Shown here piece by piece: positions 63,961 through 64,000 of a stretch of DNA of 64,000 nt (position 1 is the stretch's first letter; every line of letters starts with the position of its first letter). Source of the DNA: Lentzea guizhouensis (GTDB lineage: Bacteria > Actinomycetota > Actinomycetes > Mycobacteriales > Pseudonocardiaceae); NCBI RefSeq assembly GCF_001701025.1, contig NZ_CP016793.1, positions 5,828,001-5,892,000 on the forward strand. The letters run 5' to 3'. The position numbers and the translations under genes are program-made. Below the pieces are notes generated by a model. The model ran no database searches and had not been told where the DNA came from. It saw only the letters and a list, made by a program, of their open reading frames with translations.

Positions 63961-64000
63961 TCAGGGTCGTAGGACGGCGCACACGGCGTCCGCGACGAGC
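63961..64000 (-). CDS. Possible C-terminal end of a gene continuing beyond the window
   Basis: On the reverse strand a frame enters from the right edge and ends LVADAVCAVLRP at a TGA (63961-63963). The residues look like a natural protein C-terminus, but 12 codons cannot support an assignment, and two other frames are open longer. Confidence 0.25.
   Translation of the reverse strand, partial: LVADAVCAVLRP

Overview
The window is about 70% GC, with strong G/C preference at third codon positions, frequent GTG starts, many 4-base overlaps (GTGA, ATGA) and Tat-type signal peptides. With the gene content (XRE/DUF5753 and MmyB-type regulators, ROK and AraC regulators, secreted glycanases with lectin domains, RsbW/STAS/SpoIIE partner-switching proteins) this points to an actinomycete, probably of the Pseudonocardiales. 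That placement is an inference from style and content. I saw no rRNA, tRNA, CRISPR array, intact insertion sequence or replication origin.

Layout. 0-5.5 kb: ROK regulator (cut by the left edge), an AraC-VOC pair and a large secreted subtilase. 5.6-10.3 kb: a stand-alone protein joining an Mrr-type nuclease domain to a STAND-like NTPase (candidate phage defence), a methyltransferase and a DEAD-box RNA helicase. 10.4-15.1 kb: a secreted phosphodiester glycosidase/metallophosphoesterase fusion divergent from a GH16 glucanase, with a CebR-like operator between them. 15.1-21.3 kb: ornithine cyclodeaminase-like protein, several regulators, a small membrane protein and an acyl-CoA ligase. 21.3-30.6 kb: a damaged stretch with a frameshifted NlpC/P60-like gene, a repeat-rich intergenic region (12 copies of a 14-bp unit), a head-to-head MFS/paaZ deletion scar and a frameshifted FAD-Rieske oxidoreductase, among intact SDR, AraC, nitroreductase and LysR genes. 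30.8-40 kb: NDH-2-like dehydrogenase, secreted and cell-wall proteins, a low-GC gene-free stretch, a two-component system and a GH88-like hydrolase.

40.1-51.0 kb is the most interesting region. It begins with a 46-codon peptide gene with a strong RBS and a Cys-x-x-Cys near its C-terminus, followed by an NTP_transf_5-like nucleotidyltransferase, two tiny Lys-rich ORFs (13 and 19 residues) each with a near-perfect RBS, and an NDK-like protein that keeps the catalytic His but lacks the usual Lys. Two coupled GNAT/FemAB-like acyltransferases run the other way. A second forward operon encodes a ThiS/MoaD-like domain fused to a PP-loop ATPase, a methyltransferase-aminotransferase fusion, an M28/DUF4910-like peptidase and an MFS exporter, flanked by a type I phosphodiesterase. 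I read this as a candidate uncharacterised pathway for a small modified peptide or peptide-nucleotide product. None of the usual RiPP markers (LanB/C, YcaO, radical SAM, ThiF, lasso cyclase) is present, so the class is unknown.

51.2-64 kb: a Ppx/GppA phosphatase, then a signalling block (two STAS proteins, an RsbW-like kinase, a small membrane protein, a soluble hybrid histidine kinase with about eight tandem HAMP units, and a SpoIIE-type phosphatase), a His-rich Tat-exported PHP-like metallohydrolase, an MmyB-type regulator divergent from an SDR gene, and an AlkB-like DNA repair dioxygenase preceded by a LexA-type box.
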